Assembly: GCF_000766945.1 (NCBI RefSeq)
Contig: NZ_KN266210.1
Coordinates: forward strand, 1-61,749
Length of the DNA stretch: 61,749 bases
DNA from: Cellvibrio mixtus subsp. mixtus J3-8
GTDB taxonomy: Bacteria; Pseudomonadota; Gammaproteobacteria; Pseudomonadales; Cellvibrionaceae
Reading direction: 5' to 3'
Shown: positions 17,108 through 26,385 of the stretch, piece after piece
Layout of the letters: each line of letters starts with the position of its first letter
How positions within the stretch are numbered: the stretch's first letter is position 1
Position numbers and translations under genes: made by a program
The notes under the pieces: generated by a model
The model's database searches: none
The model's input: the letters and a program-made list of their open reading frames with translations, nothing else
Told to the model about the DNA's origin: nothing

Positions 17108-18139
17108 ATGAAAATCCTGCTCATTAAAATGTCCTCGATGGGCGATATTTTCCACACTTTCCCCGCAATCAGTGATATCAGGAAAAACTTTCCTGATGCG
17201 CAAATCGATTGGGTTGTTGAGGATAGCTTTAAGGAAATTGTGGATTGGCACCCGGCGGTCCACAAAGCGATCCCCATTCATTTGCGTCGCTGGGTAAAGC
17301 AACGCAGTAAAAGTGCATGGCAGGAATTTAAAACCTGGCGACAAGAGTTACGCCAGGAGACCTATGACATGGTTATCGATGCCCAAGGCTTGTTAAAAAG
17401 TGCGGTCATTGCCAGGTGCGCCAAAAGTCCGGTTATTCACGGTTACGACAAACATTCAGCGCGCGAAGCGGTGACTCACTGGTTTTATAAATGCCGGTAT
17501 CCTGTTGAAAAAGAACAACATGCTGTAGAACGCACCCGCCAATTGGTTGGTAAAGTATTAGGTTACACACCGGGTGAAAAATTAAATTTTGGGATTAACC
17601 AGAATTTCACTCACATCAAAAAAAATCCGCGCAAATTGGTTTTTATTATTGGCACCAGTTGGGTTACCAAATTGTGGGCCGCCAATGAATGGAAAGCACT
17701 AACGCAAATTGCATTGAATGCCGGGTTTGATGTGGAAATTATTTGGGGTAGCCCGGAAGAACAAGCGATTGCCGATGGCATTATTGCCAGTTGCCCGGGC
17801 GCCAGCCGCCCAGAACAACGTTTATCTATTACCACGATTGCTGAAAAACTGGTGGAAGCAGCAGGGGTCATCGGCCTGGACACCGGTTTTTCCCATCTTG
17901 CTGGCGCATTGGAAACACCCACCATCGCACTGTACGGCGCAACATCGCCTACCAAGGTAGGATTGATTGGTGAACACACGCACAATCTGCAAATGGATAA
18001 TCCCCTCGATTGCATGCCCTGCCACAAACGACACTGCAAATGGCTGCCTGAACACAGCATAGATACGCCTCAATGTATGACCAGTATTAAAGCTGCACAG
18101 GTTTGGTCAGAGTTGCAAAAGAAAATTTCATTGCACTAA
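17108..18139 (+). CDS. waaC: Lipopolysaccharide heptosyltransferase I
   Basis: Adds the first heptose from an ADP-heptose donor to Kdo in the inner core of LPS, at the cytoplasmic face of the inner membrane. 343 residues, GT9 fold. The N-terminal MKILLIKMSSMGDIFHTFPAISDI with the MSSMGD loop is diagnostic of WaaC, as is VIDAQGLLKSAVIA. The C-terminal donor-binding half has IGLDTGFSHLAGALETPTIALYGATSPTKVGLIGE near residues 255-290. It precedes a YejM-like gene by 26 bp and heads the core-modification operon. It anchors the interpretation of the whole locus as LPS core biosynthesis. Confidence 0.95.
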   Translation: MKILLIKMSSMGDIFHTFPAISDIRKNFPDAQIDWVVEDSFKEIVDWHPAVHKAIPIHLRRWVKQRSKSAWQEFKTWRQELRQETYDMVIDAQGLLKSAVIARCAKSPVIHGYDKHSAREAVTHWFYKCRYPVEKEQHAVERTRQLVGKVLGYTPGEKLNFGINQNFTHIKKNPRKLVFIIGTSWVTKLWAANEWKALTQIALNAGFDVEIIWGSPEEQAIADGIIASCPGASRPEQRLSITTIAEKLVEAAGVIGLDTGFSHLAGALETPTIALYGATSPTKVGLIGEHTHNLQMDNPLDCMPCHKRHCKWLPEHSIDTPQCMTSIKAAQVWSELQKKISLH

Positions 18140-18165
18140 TTTATTCTCAAAGGAAGTTTTGCACT

Positions 18166-20031
18166 ATGACTTTGGTTTTTTCCAAGGATGCGATCGCCCC
18201 CTATAAAGATCGTCGCTGGCTTGCGCCTTTCACTACAATCAATGCGATTATTATGGCCCTTGTCACCTTATGGCATAGCCAATGGCCACTTTCACCTGGA
18301 GCCCAGGTTTATCTCGTTGCCGGAATGGTTATCCACTTTGCGGTGTTATCTTTTGCAGTGACCCTGTGCATATTGGTATTGGGTTTTTTACTGCGTTTAC
18401 GCAAGCATCGAATGACGCTGGCAATAATTGTATTTGCGTTCGCACAATTAATTGTTATTACGAACGTGAAGGTGTTCAGCCTCTACCATTTCCATTTGAA
18501 TGGCATGGTGATTAATTTATTATTCAGCGGCGCACTGCTGGAAAATATCGCATTTTCATGGCAGATGTGGGCATCTATCGCAGCAATTTTAGTGAGCGTT
18601 TTAATCGGCCAACGCTTGGTAGTTGCGCTCAGTCGCAAAATTTCCACTGGGAATTCGTTGCGCAACCGGCACTACTTCGTTTTTTTTCTGACAAGCTATA
18701 TTGGATTACAATTATTGAGCGGCTGCGCCGATGCATTTGGCTGGAATAATCTCACCGCACAAAATCGCTATATTCCCTGGATGCCAACCACCACCATGCG
18801 TTCATCGCTGGAAAAAATGGGGTTTGAAGTCAAACAACAATCCAGCAAATTCAAATCAAATACCGCCGATGGTTTGAAATATCCCACCGCTCCATTGCAA
18901 TGTGCCCCGAAAGAAAAACTGAACATCTTAATGCTGGTAGTGGATTCCTTGCGCTTCGATCAATTAAACGCCGAAGTAATGCCCAACAGCTTTCAATTAA
19001 AAAACCAGGCGCTGTCCTTCGAAAATCATTTTAGTACCAGCAACTCCACGCGCTATGGTTTGTTCAGTATGTTCTACGGTATCTCCGGCAGCTATTGGAA
19101 ACCCATGCTCGCCGCTGAGCGCGGTAGCGCCCTGTTTGATGTGACGCAACAGCTCGATTACCGGCATTTTATTTACGGCAGCAGCACCCTCACCTTCCCT
19201 GAGTTTGATCGCACCATTTTTTCTGCGTTGCGCAATCAATTACAATCCGGCCAATACAAAAACAGTGCTGCTAACGACATCGATATCACCGAGCGCTTTA
19301 TCCGCGATTTAAAAGCACAACCTGCGGACGCACCCTTCTTCGGTTTTTTATTTTTTGATGCGCCGCATGGTTTCGGCATACCACAAGATTATCCGCAGCG
19401 CTTCGAGCCAATGTTAGAGAAAGTTAACTATCTGGAATTAAATAATAATTATGATCCGGTTCCCTTCCTCAATTTGTACAAAACCACGGCGCATTTTGTT
19501 GATGGCCTGATTAAACAAATACTGGATGAGCTGGCAGCACAACAACGTTTGCACAATACGCTAGTCATTATCACCAGCGACCACGGCCAGGAGTTCAATG
19601 AGCTGCATAAAAATTTCTGGGGCCATAATAGCAACTTCAGCCAATGGCAAACGAAGGTGCCGTTGTTGATATTGTGGCCGGGCAAAGACCCCGCCAGTAT
19701 TACTCGCCTGACCAGCCATGAGGACATGATCCCCAGCCTGTTAACCGAGGCCTTTGGGTGCAGCAACCCCACCAGTGATTATTCAACCGGACAATCGTTG
19801 TTAGCGAATGGAACAAACACGGAAAATGGAAAAAAAACGGACAGGGGCTTACTAATGGAGTCCTGGACCGACAGGGCGATCCTGTATGATAACCACCTGT
19901 ATCTAATCGATCCGATTGGCGACATCGATGTTGTCGACCAGAATTATGATCCGGTAGAAAATATCGCGCTACCGCCAAAAATTCTTGCTGATACGATTGA
20001 GCATATGTCGCGCTTTCTCAAAAGTAATTGA
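18166..20031 (+). CDS. YejM/PbgA (LapC)-like inner-membrane protein of the alkaline phosphatase superfamily
   Basis: 621 residues: about five N-terminal membrane helices (residues about 20-170, DUF3413-like), then a periplasmic sulfatase-fold domain from about 240. The active-site-equivalent stretch FSTSNSTRYGLFSMFYGI and VDSLRFDQLN look like YejM rather than the catalytic EptA/LtaS proteins. YejM in enterobacteria is an LPS sensor that restrains LapB/FtsH-dependent LpxC breakdown. Here the gene sits inside an LPS core operon, 26 bp after waaC, rather than alone. I chose the ATG at 18166 because AAAGGAAG lies upstream; the frame extends 21 codons further into waaC. Whether it transfers phosphate groups or is a pseudoenzyme cannot be decided here. 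Confidence 0.82.
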   Translation: MTLVFSKDAIAPYKDRRWLAPFTTINAIIMALVTLWHSQWPLSPGAQVYLVAGMVIHFAVLSFAVTLCILVLGFLLRLRKHRMTLAIIVFAFAQLIVITNVKVFSLYHFHLNGMVINLLFSGALLENIAFSWQMWASIAAILVSVLIGQRLVVALSRKISTGNSLRNRHYFVFFLTSYIGLQLLSGCADAFGWNNLTAQNRYIPWMPTTTMRSSLEKMGFEVKQQSSKFKSNTADGLKYPTAPLQCAPKEKLNILMLVVDSLRFDQLNAEVMPNSFQLKNQALSFENHFSTSNSTRYGLFSMFYGISGSYWKPMLAAERGSALFDVTQQLDYRHFIYGSSTLTFPEFDRTIFSALRNQLQSGQYKNSAANDIDITERFIRDLKAQPADAPFFGFLFFDAPHGFGIPQDYPQRFEPMLEKVNYLELNNNYDPVPFLNLYKTTAHFVDGLIKQILDELAAQQRLHNTLVIITSDHGQEFNELHKNFWGHNSNFSQWQTKVPLLILWPGKDPASITRLTSHEDMIPSLLTEAFGCSNPTSDYSTGQSLLANGTNTENGKKTDRGLLMESWTDRAILYDNHLYLIDPIGDIDVVDQNYDPVENIALPPKILADTIEHMSRFLKSN

Positions 20032-20070
20032 TCGTCCAACTATGGATAATTTATTTCCCTGGATATCACC

Positions 20071-21093
20071 ATGAGCAAATACTATTTATTTTATGGTTCG
20101 GAGCGCTACACCCAGGCGATAATGCGCCCTATTGACGCCGCCATAAAAGCGCGCGGCGGTAAAGTCGCCTGGTTCTTTAACGGCCCCGGCGCAGAAGATT
20201 TGCACGATGATGATCACTTACTGGCAACGGTCGATGAGGTAATGCGCTGGAACCCGTTTGCGGTTATTACACCGAACAATATGGTTCCGCATTTTTTCCC
20301 CGGCGTTAAAGTACAAACCTTCCATGGCTTTGATGCGGGCAAGCCACGGCATATTTATATCCGCGGCTTTTTTGATTTGTATTGCACCACCGGCCCTGCG
20401 GATACCCAACAATTTTTAGCCCTTGCCAACAAGTTGCAACATTTCCACGTTGTTGAAACCGGTTGGCCCAAGCTCGATTATTTTTTTACACAGCTACCGG
20501 AACATTTGCCGCCCGTTAAACAACCGCCAACAATCCTTTATCACTCCACCTTTTCCCCTTCCTGGAGCGCAGCAGAAACACTGTACCCGGAAGTGAAACG
20601 GCTCAGCCAAACCGGCGAATGGAAATGGGTGGTGACCTTGCATCCAAAAATGAACGAGGAAACCCGTGCGAAATTCCAGGCACTGGAAAATGAAAACCTC
20701 ACATTCTCCAATACCGATAATATTCTGGAATTATTTGGTGACGCTGATGTCATGTGCTCGGACACATCATCGGCCCTGAGCGAATTTTTGCTCACACGCA
20801 AACCGGTGGTAACCTTCAACAATCGCCGCCCCGGCCCGCAATTAATTGACATACATAAAGCGGAAGATTTTGAACCCGCCATACGCCGCGCATTAACGCG
20901 CCCAACCGAATTGATGCAGGCGATTACTGCATTTGGTGAATCCATACACCCGGCGCGCGATGGCAAATCCGCCGAACGTATTCTGGATGCGATTGACGAT
21001 TTTATCGCGCGCGGCGGAAAAAATCCGAAAGCCAAACCCTGGAATCTCTGGCGTAAATTCAAGCTCAGACAAAAAATGAAGTATTGGAAATAG
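20071..21093 (+). CDS. CDP-glycerol glycerophosphotransferase-family protein (TagB/TagF-like)
   Basis: 340 residues with the GT-B type fold of the teichoic-acid glycerophosphotransferase family. Motifs seen: VQTFHGFDAGKPRHI near residue 88, ILYHSTFSPSWSA near 152, a TLHPKMNEETR segment near 189, and the family signature MCSDTSSALSEFLLTRKPVVTFNN near 230. Relatives transfer glycerol-phosphate from CDP-glycerol to lipid or polysaccharide acceptors, and Gram-negative copies occur in LPS/capsule loci. No CDP-glycerol synthase gene is in this window. It sits in the operon 39 bp after the YejM-like gene and 8 bp before the GT4 gene. The activity is inferred from family; the donor may differ. Confidence 0.8.
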   Translation: MSKYYLFYGSERYTQAIMRPIDAAIKARGGKVAWFFNGPGAEDLHDDDHLLATVDEVMRWNPFAVITPNNMVPHFFPGVKVQTFHGFDAGKPRHIYIRGFFDLYCTTGPADTQQFLALANKLQHFHVVETGWPKLDYFFTQLPEHLPPVKQPPTILYHSTFSPSWSAAETLYPEVKRLSQTGEWKWVVTLHPKMNEETRAKFQALENENLTFSNTDNILELFGDADVMCSDTSSALSEFLLTRKPVVTFNNRRPGPQLIDIHKAEDFEPAIRRALTRPTELMQAITAFGESIHPARDGKSAERILDAIDDFIARGGKNPKAKPWNLWRKFKLRQKMKYWK

Positions 21094-21101
21094 GATTGAC
21101 T

Positions 21102-22175
21102 ATGTCCAGCGTACTTATTGATGCAAGCCTTATCCACTATACCAACACCGGGATAGCGAATGTGATGCGCTCCTTGTTAACAGGAATTGAATCGCACTCC
21201 GATGCGTCTATCAATTATAAAATCCTTATTCCGCACAACCATCGTTTTTCTGCCAGGGAAAATATTAGTTATGTCCCCGTGCGCAAGTGGCAAAAATTTG
21301 TTCCGCCGAGCTTACCGCGTGTTGATGTATGGCATTCAACTTACCAGAGCTTTCGCTTTCTTCGAAAAACAAAAAATACTCGCCAGGTCATTACGATCCA
21401 TGACCTCAACTTTCTTTACGAGAAAAATGCCTGTAAAGCCAAATTTCATTTGGACAGATTGCAACAACGGGTAAACGGGGCGGATGCATTGGTAACTATC
21501 TCGCAATTTGTTGCCGATGATATAAAAAAACATATTGCATTGAATAATAAACCGGTGGAAGTTATTTATAACTGTGTGGAAAATCTGCAGCAGCGCCCGG
21601 CAACGCAACCGTCATTCTACAAACAGGATGTACCTTTTTTCTTTACGCTTGGCGCCATGCGTCGCAAAAAAAATTTTCACGCATTACTGGATGTGATGGC
21701 ACGCATACCCGACCACCAACTTTATATTTGCGGCAATCTGGATGATAAGGGCTACATCGAAGAGTTACACCAGAAAATAACCGCATTACAACTACACAAT
21801 GTTCACATCGGTGGCCCGATAACCAGCGCAGAAAAAGTCTGGCTTTATCAGCACGCCGAGGCTTTCTTATTTCCATCCATGTTTGAAGGGTTCGGTTTGC
21901 CGGTCATTGAAGCGATGCAATTTGGTACACCGGTATTTACCTCCAACATGACCAGTTTGCCCGAAGTCGCGGGCGGGCATGCCGTTATCTGGGAAAATTT
22001 CGCCCCAGATTACATGACTGAAACCGTGCTTGAAAACCTGCCGCGACTGAAAAATGATGCGGCCCATCGTGAAAAAATGATTGCTTATGCAACCAGCTTT
22101 AACCTTGAGAAAAATATCCAGCAGTATGTGCGCCTTTATCAACGCCTGGCCACTACATCCGCGAGCGGGGCATAA
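21102..22175 (+). CDS. Family 4 glycosyltransferase
   Basis: 357-residue GT-B transferase. The N-terminal half includes SSVLIDASLIHYTNTGIANVMRSLL and VITIHDLNFLYEKNA. The C-terminal donor-binding half carries FTLGAMRRKKNFHALLDVMARI, LYICGNLDDKGYI and the signature FLFPSMFEGFGLPVIEAMQFGTPVFTSNMTSLPEVAGG, with the conserved E-x7-E of GT4. It is a soluble cytoplasmic enzyme of the LPS core locus. The first upstream ATG overlaps the previous gene; the ATG at 21102 matches the domain start. Gene spacing (8 bp before, 5 bp after) shows tight coupling with the glycerophosphotransferase-like gene and the kinase fusion. Confidence 0.9.
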   Translation: MSSVLIDASLIHYTNTGIANVMRSLLTGIESHSDASINYKILIPHNHRFSARENISYVPVRKWQKFVPPSLPRVDVWHSTYQSFRFLRKTKNTRQVITIHDLNFLYEKNACKAKFHLDRLQQRVNGADALVTISQFVADDIKKHIALNNKPVEVIYNCVENLQQRPATQPSFYKQDVPFFFTLGAMRRKKNFHALLDVMARIPDHQLYICGNLDDKGYIEELHQKITALQLHNVHIGGPITSAEKVWLYQHAEAFLFPSMFEGFGLPVIEAMQFGTPVFTSNMTSLPEVAGGHAVIWENFAPDYMTETVLENLPRLKNDAAHREKMIAYATSFNLEKNIQQYVRLYQRLATTSASGA

Positions 22176-22180
22176 GGGAC

Positions 22181-24334
22181 GTGAACAGTGTGGCGATTAC
22201 TATTGGTCATTTATCCGGGGCAATTACAACCCCATTTGATGATCCGCAAACCCGTGCAAGCCTCGGAAAATTACAACAACTCTGCCATAGCGGAGAGAAA
22301 CTTTCCCATGGGGGCGATTTCGTTCTCAAAAATGAATTACAAACAGCGAATGGAACCATTCCCGTTGCGATAAAAGTTTTCAAACGCCAATCCTGGTGGA
22401 AAGATCGCTACGATAAAAAAAATAAATCCAAAGCAGAGCGTTCTTATGTAGCTGCATGTTATTTGCAATCGCAACACATAGGCACGCCGCAACCCGTGGC
22501 CTGGCTTGAACGCTGGGATAACAACCGCTTAATCGAAAGTTATTATATTTGCCGCTTTGAAGCAGCGCCCAGCCTGCGCGAAGTAATGGCTGACATACTC
22601 TGGGACAAGCGCGATAACCAGCCACTGATGGAAGTTCTCCTGCACCTCGCACCGGCACTGCGCACTATGCACGATGCCGGATTTATGCATGGCGATATGG
22701 GCAATCAAAATATTCTCTTACCGCACACCGATGATGGTAAATGGCTGGCACCGCAATGGATTGATTTGAATCGCAGCAAAATTTTTCCGGCACCACTAGG
22801 CAACAAAGAACGGGCAAAAGATCTCGCCCGGCTCGCGATACCCGGTGCGTATATGAAAATTTTCAAGATGATTTACAGCCATCATCAATTACCGGAACCC
22901 GAGCTGGATAAACTCGAACAAAAATTGCGTGAACAATTCTGGCGACACAGACGCAACAGCAAATGGCGCCATCCAATCCGCCACTGGAAAAATAAACGTA
23001 AATCGTCTGGCCGTTCTTTGTATCCCGAACCCAAAGATATTTGGCTATGGGATGAAAAAACTGCCCAACCGATGATTAGCCTTGGACGCAAGGAAAAACA
23101 CCAGTACCGCAATACCGGCTATGTTCTTTCTATGGTGTGGCAAGGCCTTTGTGCCCTGCCGGGTATTTATTTGCGTTACCGGAAATTACTGCAAGAAAGT
23201 TATCGCCAACCGCGATCAATGCAGCAGCGTATTGGTATCGCGTTGCATCCACACCCGGATTACATGGCAACGGAATTAAGGCTATTACAGGAATTAGGCA
23301 ATCCCCCGGTTTTTGTCCGCTTTTATCACCATGAAACCGATGAAGATTGGAATAGAGGAATTACTTTGGTTGAGCAATTACACACGCAAAATATTCCGGT
23401 GATGATCGGATTATTACAAGACCGGCGCGCCGTTCTGGAACCAGACTCATGGGCAGGATTCCTGAATAAAATTATTCGCCAGTTGGTAGATAAGGTGACC
23501 CATATTGAAGTTACCCACGCTACGAATCGGGTTAAATGGGGTGTTTGGAGCAGCACTGAATATTTACAGCTGATGCGGCCGGCATTGGAACTCAAGCAAG
23601 AATTTCCGCACCTGCAATTAACCGGTCCCGCTTGCATCGATTTTGAATATCTACCGGTGATTGCGGCGTTGAATGCATTACCTGGTGATTTCCGTTTTAC
23701 TGCGCTATCCCATTTCCTCTATGTTGACCGTCGTGGCGCACCGGAAAACAAGCAGGGATATTTTTCCACACTGGAAAAAAGTGCCATGATTCGCGCATTG
23801 GCCCAGTGGTCAACACATACTGAAGATCGCGTCATTATTTCTGAAGTTAATTGGCCGGTAAAAAACACGCACATCTGGTCGCCGATTGGTTGCCCCTATG
23901 AAACGCCTAACTGGCGACGCATACAACCGGGTGAAAACGATGAAGATTACGCCAGCTATATGCTGCGCTTCCTGGCAATTACATTGTGTTCCGGCCACGT
24001 CGAGCAGGTTTTTTGGTGGCGCTTATCTGCCCATGGTTATGGTTTGGTAGATGATCAAAATCAATTCACACCACGCCCGGCATTTTATGCGCTGGCTCAC
24101 TTTCTTAAATTGCTCGGTGCTGCCACCTTCACAAAAAAATGGCCCACGGACGAATGTATCTATATATTGGAGTTCTCAAAAGAAGGCCGGCAAATATTGA
24201 TGGGATGGACCACCCACACCACCCCCCAAGCGTTGCCATTAACAATAACGTCGCTGGCGATCTACAATGCCTATGGTGAAACTGTTACAGATTCGATGCT
24301 TACATCGTCACCAAAATATTTTATTGTGGGCTGA
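22181..24334 (+). CDS. Fusion of LPS kinase (InaA/WaaP-like) and TIM-barrel glycosidase-like domain
   Basis: 717 residues, GTG start after AAGGGAC. Residues about 40-270 form a small-molecule kinase: IPVAIKVFKRQSWWKDRY supplies the ATP lysine, LHDAGFMHGDMGNQNILL the catalytic loop (HGD...N) and QWIDLNRS the metal-binding aspartate. This is the pattern of LPS core kinases such as WaaP and InaA. After a basic linker (WRHRRNSKWRHPIRHWKNKRKS), residues about 335-700 resemble a clan GH-A (beta/alpha)8 glycosidase: RIGIALHPHPDYM first strand, RVIISEVNWPVKN with a candidate nucleophile Glu, and a terminal WWRLSAHGYGLVDD strand. The expected acid/base Glu-Asn pair is not evident (IEVTHATNR instead). 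There is no signal peptide, so both halves would be cytoplasmic. It may be a bifunctional enzyme or a kinase with a sugar-binding barrel. Confidence 0.75.
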   Translation: MNSVAITIGHLSGAITTPFDDPQTRASLGKLQQLCHSGEKLSHGGDFVLKNELQTANGTIPVAIKVFKRQSWWKDRYDKKNKSKAERSYVAACYLQSQHIGTPQPVAWLERWDNNRLIESYYICRFEAAPSLREVMADILWDKRDNQPLMEVLLHLAPALRTMHDAGFMHGDMGNQNILLPHTDDGKWLAPQWIDLNRSKIFPAPLGNKERAKDLARLAIPGAYMKIFKMIYSHHQLPEPELDKLEQKLREQFWRHRRNSKWRHPIRHWKNKRKSSGRSLYPEPKDIWLWDEKTAQPMISLGRKEKHQYRNTGYVLSMVWQGLCALPGIYLRYRKLLQESYRQPRSMQQRIGIALHPHPDYMATELRLLQELGNPPVFVRFYHHETDEDWNRGITLVEQLHTQNIPVMIGLLQDRRAVLEPDSWAGFLNKIIRQLVDKVTHIEVTHATNRVKWGVWSSTEYLQLMRPALELKQEFPHLQLTGPACIDFEYLPVIAALNALPGDFRFTALSHFLYVDRRGAPENKQGYFSTLEKSAMIRALAQWSTHTEDRVIISEVNWPVKNTHIWSPIGCPYETPNWRRIQPGENDEDYASYMLRFLAITLCSGHVEQVFWWRLSAHGYGLVDDQNQFTPRPAFYALAHFLKLLGAATFTKKWPTDECIYILEFSKEGRQILMGWTTHTTPQALPLTITSLAIYNAYGETVTDSMLTSSPKYFIVG

Positions 24335-24366
24335 CCTTTCACATTTCCTCAACCGTAATAATTAAC

Positions 24367-26340
24367 ATGAATATTCGCTCATTCCCAAGCGCGCTTTTTT
24401 CCGGTCATTTGCGTTTTATTATTCGCATGTTCGTACTGAGCCTCATCCTCCTCAGCATTAGCCGGGTGCTGTTGATGGCCTGGCAATGGGATCGGGTTGA
24501 GCCTGCCGGCAAACTGGTGGCGATGCTCCTGCAAGGTATTCGTGCCGATATTATTATGGCTAGCTTCTGGGCGCTGATTCCGATATTAACCATCCCTTTA
24601 TGGCGCCCTAACGCCTGGCGCCCGGGTTGGGAAAAATTTACTTATAGTTGGTCGGTATTGGGGTTAGGACTATTTATTTTTATGGAGCTGGCAACTCCCG
24701 CATTTGTTATGCAGTACGACTTGCGGCCCAATCGTATTTTCGTAGAGTACCTGAAATATCCGAAGGAAGTTTTTTCCACGCTGTGGTACGGATTTCGCGG
24801 GCCATTTTTAGGCGGAATTTTCCTGACTGTTTTGATTACCGTGCTTTCCAGCAAATTAATTAAAGACAAAAAAAGTCATCCCTATAAAATTTCCTATTTG
24901 CATTTAATATTAATTTGGCCATTGTTAATTTTGGTATTGGCAATGGGCATCCGCTCTACTACCCAACATCGCCCGGCAAACCCGGCACTGTTTGCAATTA
25001 CCGGCGATGCGATGGTTAATTCGTTGGTGATTAACTCAACCTATTCCGTAGTGTTTGCAATTTACAATATGAAACATGAAGCCAAATCCAGCGAAATCTA
25101 TGGGGAAATGGCGACAGCGGATATCATTAAACAAAATCTGGATTGGCCCTGGCTTAAACATTATCAATTCACCAACACAAAATATCCCACAGTGCATCAG
25201 CAAACAGCAGCGGTGCAACGGGAGAAACCGTTAAATCTGGTGATTGTGCTTGAGGAAAGCCTTGGCGCCACGTTTGTGGAAAGCCTGGGTGGTGTGCCCG
25301 TAACACCCAACCTGGAAAAGCTCAAAGAACAAGGTTGGTGGTTCGAACAACTCTACGCAACCGGAACGCGCTCGGTTCGCGGTATTGAGGCAGTTGTTGC
25401 GGGCTTTATGCCGACACCGGCGCAAAGTACCGTCAAATTATCTTTGTCACAGAAAAACTTTTTTACAATCGCCGATCTGCTTGAGCGCAAGGGTTACCAC
25501 ACCGAATTTATTTATGGCGGTGAAGCCCATTTTGATAACATGCGTGGCTTTTTTACCGGCAATGGTTTTGAACAAATCATCGACTTTAAAGATATTAAAA
25601 ACCCGCAATTTGTCGGCAGCTGGGGCGCTAGTGATGAAGATTTATTCAATCATGCCCATCAGCATTTACTGCAACTGCATGAACAACAAAAACCGTTTTT
25701 TAGCCTGATTTTCACCTCATCAAATCATTCTCCATTTGAATTTCCCGATGGCCGGATTGAATTGCATGAAGAGCCGAAACAAGTTGTTAACAATGCGGTG
25801 AAATACGCGGATTACGCTCTCGGCGAGTTTATGAAAAAAGCACAGGCAAGTTCCTATTGGCAAGATACGCTCTTCCTGGTTGTGGCGGACCACGATAATC
25901 GCGTGTATGGCAACAGCCTGGTTCCCGTCAATAAATTTCATATACCGGGCCTTATCCTCGGCGCCGATATAAAACCCGAAAAAATTAATCCCATCGCCAG
26001 CCAGATTGATCTGGCACCGACATTAATTTCACTAATGGGTATTTCCTCCGAGCACCCAATGCTGGGCCGTGATTTTGCGACGGATAAAACCAGCCCCGGC
26101 AGAGCCCTTATCCAATTCGATGACACCTTTGCATTGATGGAGGAACAGCCCGGTGACACGCATAAACTTACGATATTAAAACCCAGTGGTGATGTTGTAG
26201 CCGCACAATATCATTTTCCCAGCAGGCATGTTTCGCTCTTACCGGATGCAGCCGCCGCCCCGGATGCAAACAAAGCCCTGGCACATGTGTTATTGCCGTC
26301 ACTGCTTTATCGGGAACAAACTTATTACGTCCCCCACTGA
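24367..26340 (+). CDS. LtaS-like phosphoglycerol/phosphoethanolamine transferase (copy 1)
   Basis: 657 residues. Five predicted membrane helices (about 10-210) are followed by a periplasmic alkaline phosphatase-superfamily domain. Expected catalytic groups are all visible: VIVLEESLG (metal-binding Glu), LYATGTRSVRGIEAVVAG (the Thr nucleophile region, almost identical in pattern to LtaS), SSNHSPFEFP (His) and VVADHDNRVYG (Asp-His). Relatives move phosphoglycerol from phosphatidylglycerol, or phosphoethanolamine, onto surface glycans. Gram-negative copies include OpgB-type and LtaS-like proteins. It lies 32 bp after the kinase fusion and 45 bp before a second copy. The real substrate here is unknown; LPS core is an inference from context. 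Confidence 0.85.
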   Translation: MNIRSFPSALFSGHLRFIIRMFVLSLILLSISRVLLMAWQWDRVEPAGKLVAMLLQGIRADIIMASFWALIPILTIPLWRPNAWRPGWEKFTYSWSVLGLGLFIFMELATPAFVMQYDLRPNRIFVEYLKYPKEVFSTLWYGFRGPFLGGIFLTVLITVLSSKLIKDKKSHPYKISYLHLILIWPLLILVLAMGIRSTTQHRPANPALFAITGDAMVNSLVINSTYSVVFAIYNMKHEAKSSEIYGEMATADIIKQNLDWPWLKHYQFTNTKYPTVHQQTAAVQREKPLNLVIVLEESLGATFVESLGGVPVTPNLEKLKEQGWWFEQLYATGTRSVRGIEAVVAGFMPTPAQSTVKLSLSQKNFFTIADLLERKGYHTEFIYGGEAHFDNMRGFFTGNGFEQIIDFKDIKNPQFVGSWGASDEDLFNHAHQHLLQLHEQQKPFFSLIFTSSNHSPFEFPDGRIELHEEPKQVVNNAVKYADYALGEFMKKAQASSYWQDTLFLVVADHDNRVYGNSLVPVNKFHIPGLILGADIKPEKINPIASQIDLAPTLISLMGISSEHPMLGRDFATDKTSPGRALIQFDDTFALMEEQPGDTHKLTILKPSGDVVAAQYHFPSRHVSLLPDAAAAPDANKALAHVLLPSLLYREQTYYVPH

Positions 26341-26385
26341 CAATCGTTTTAAAACCTGAATCCAACTGGTACAAGTATTACGTTC

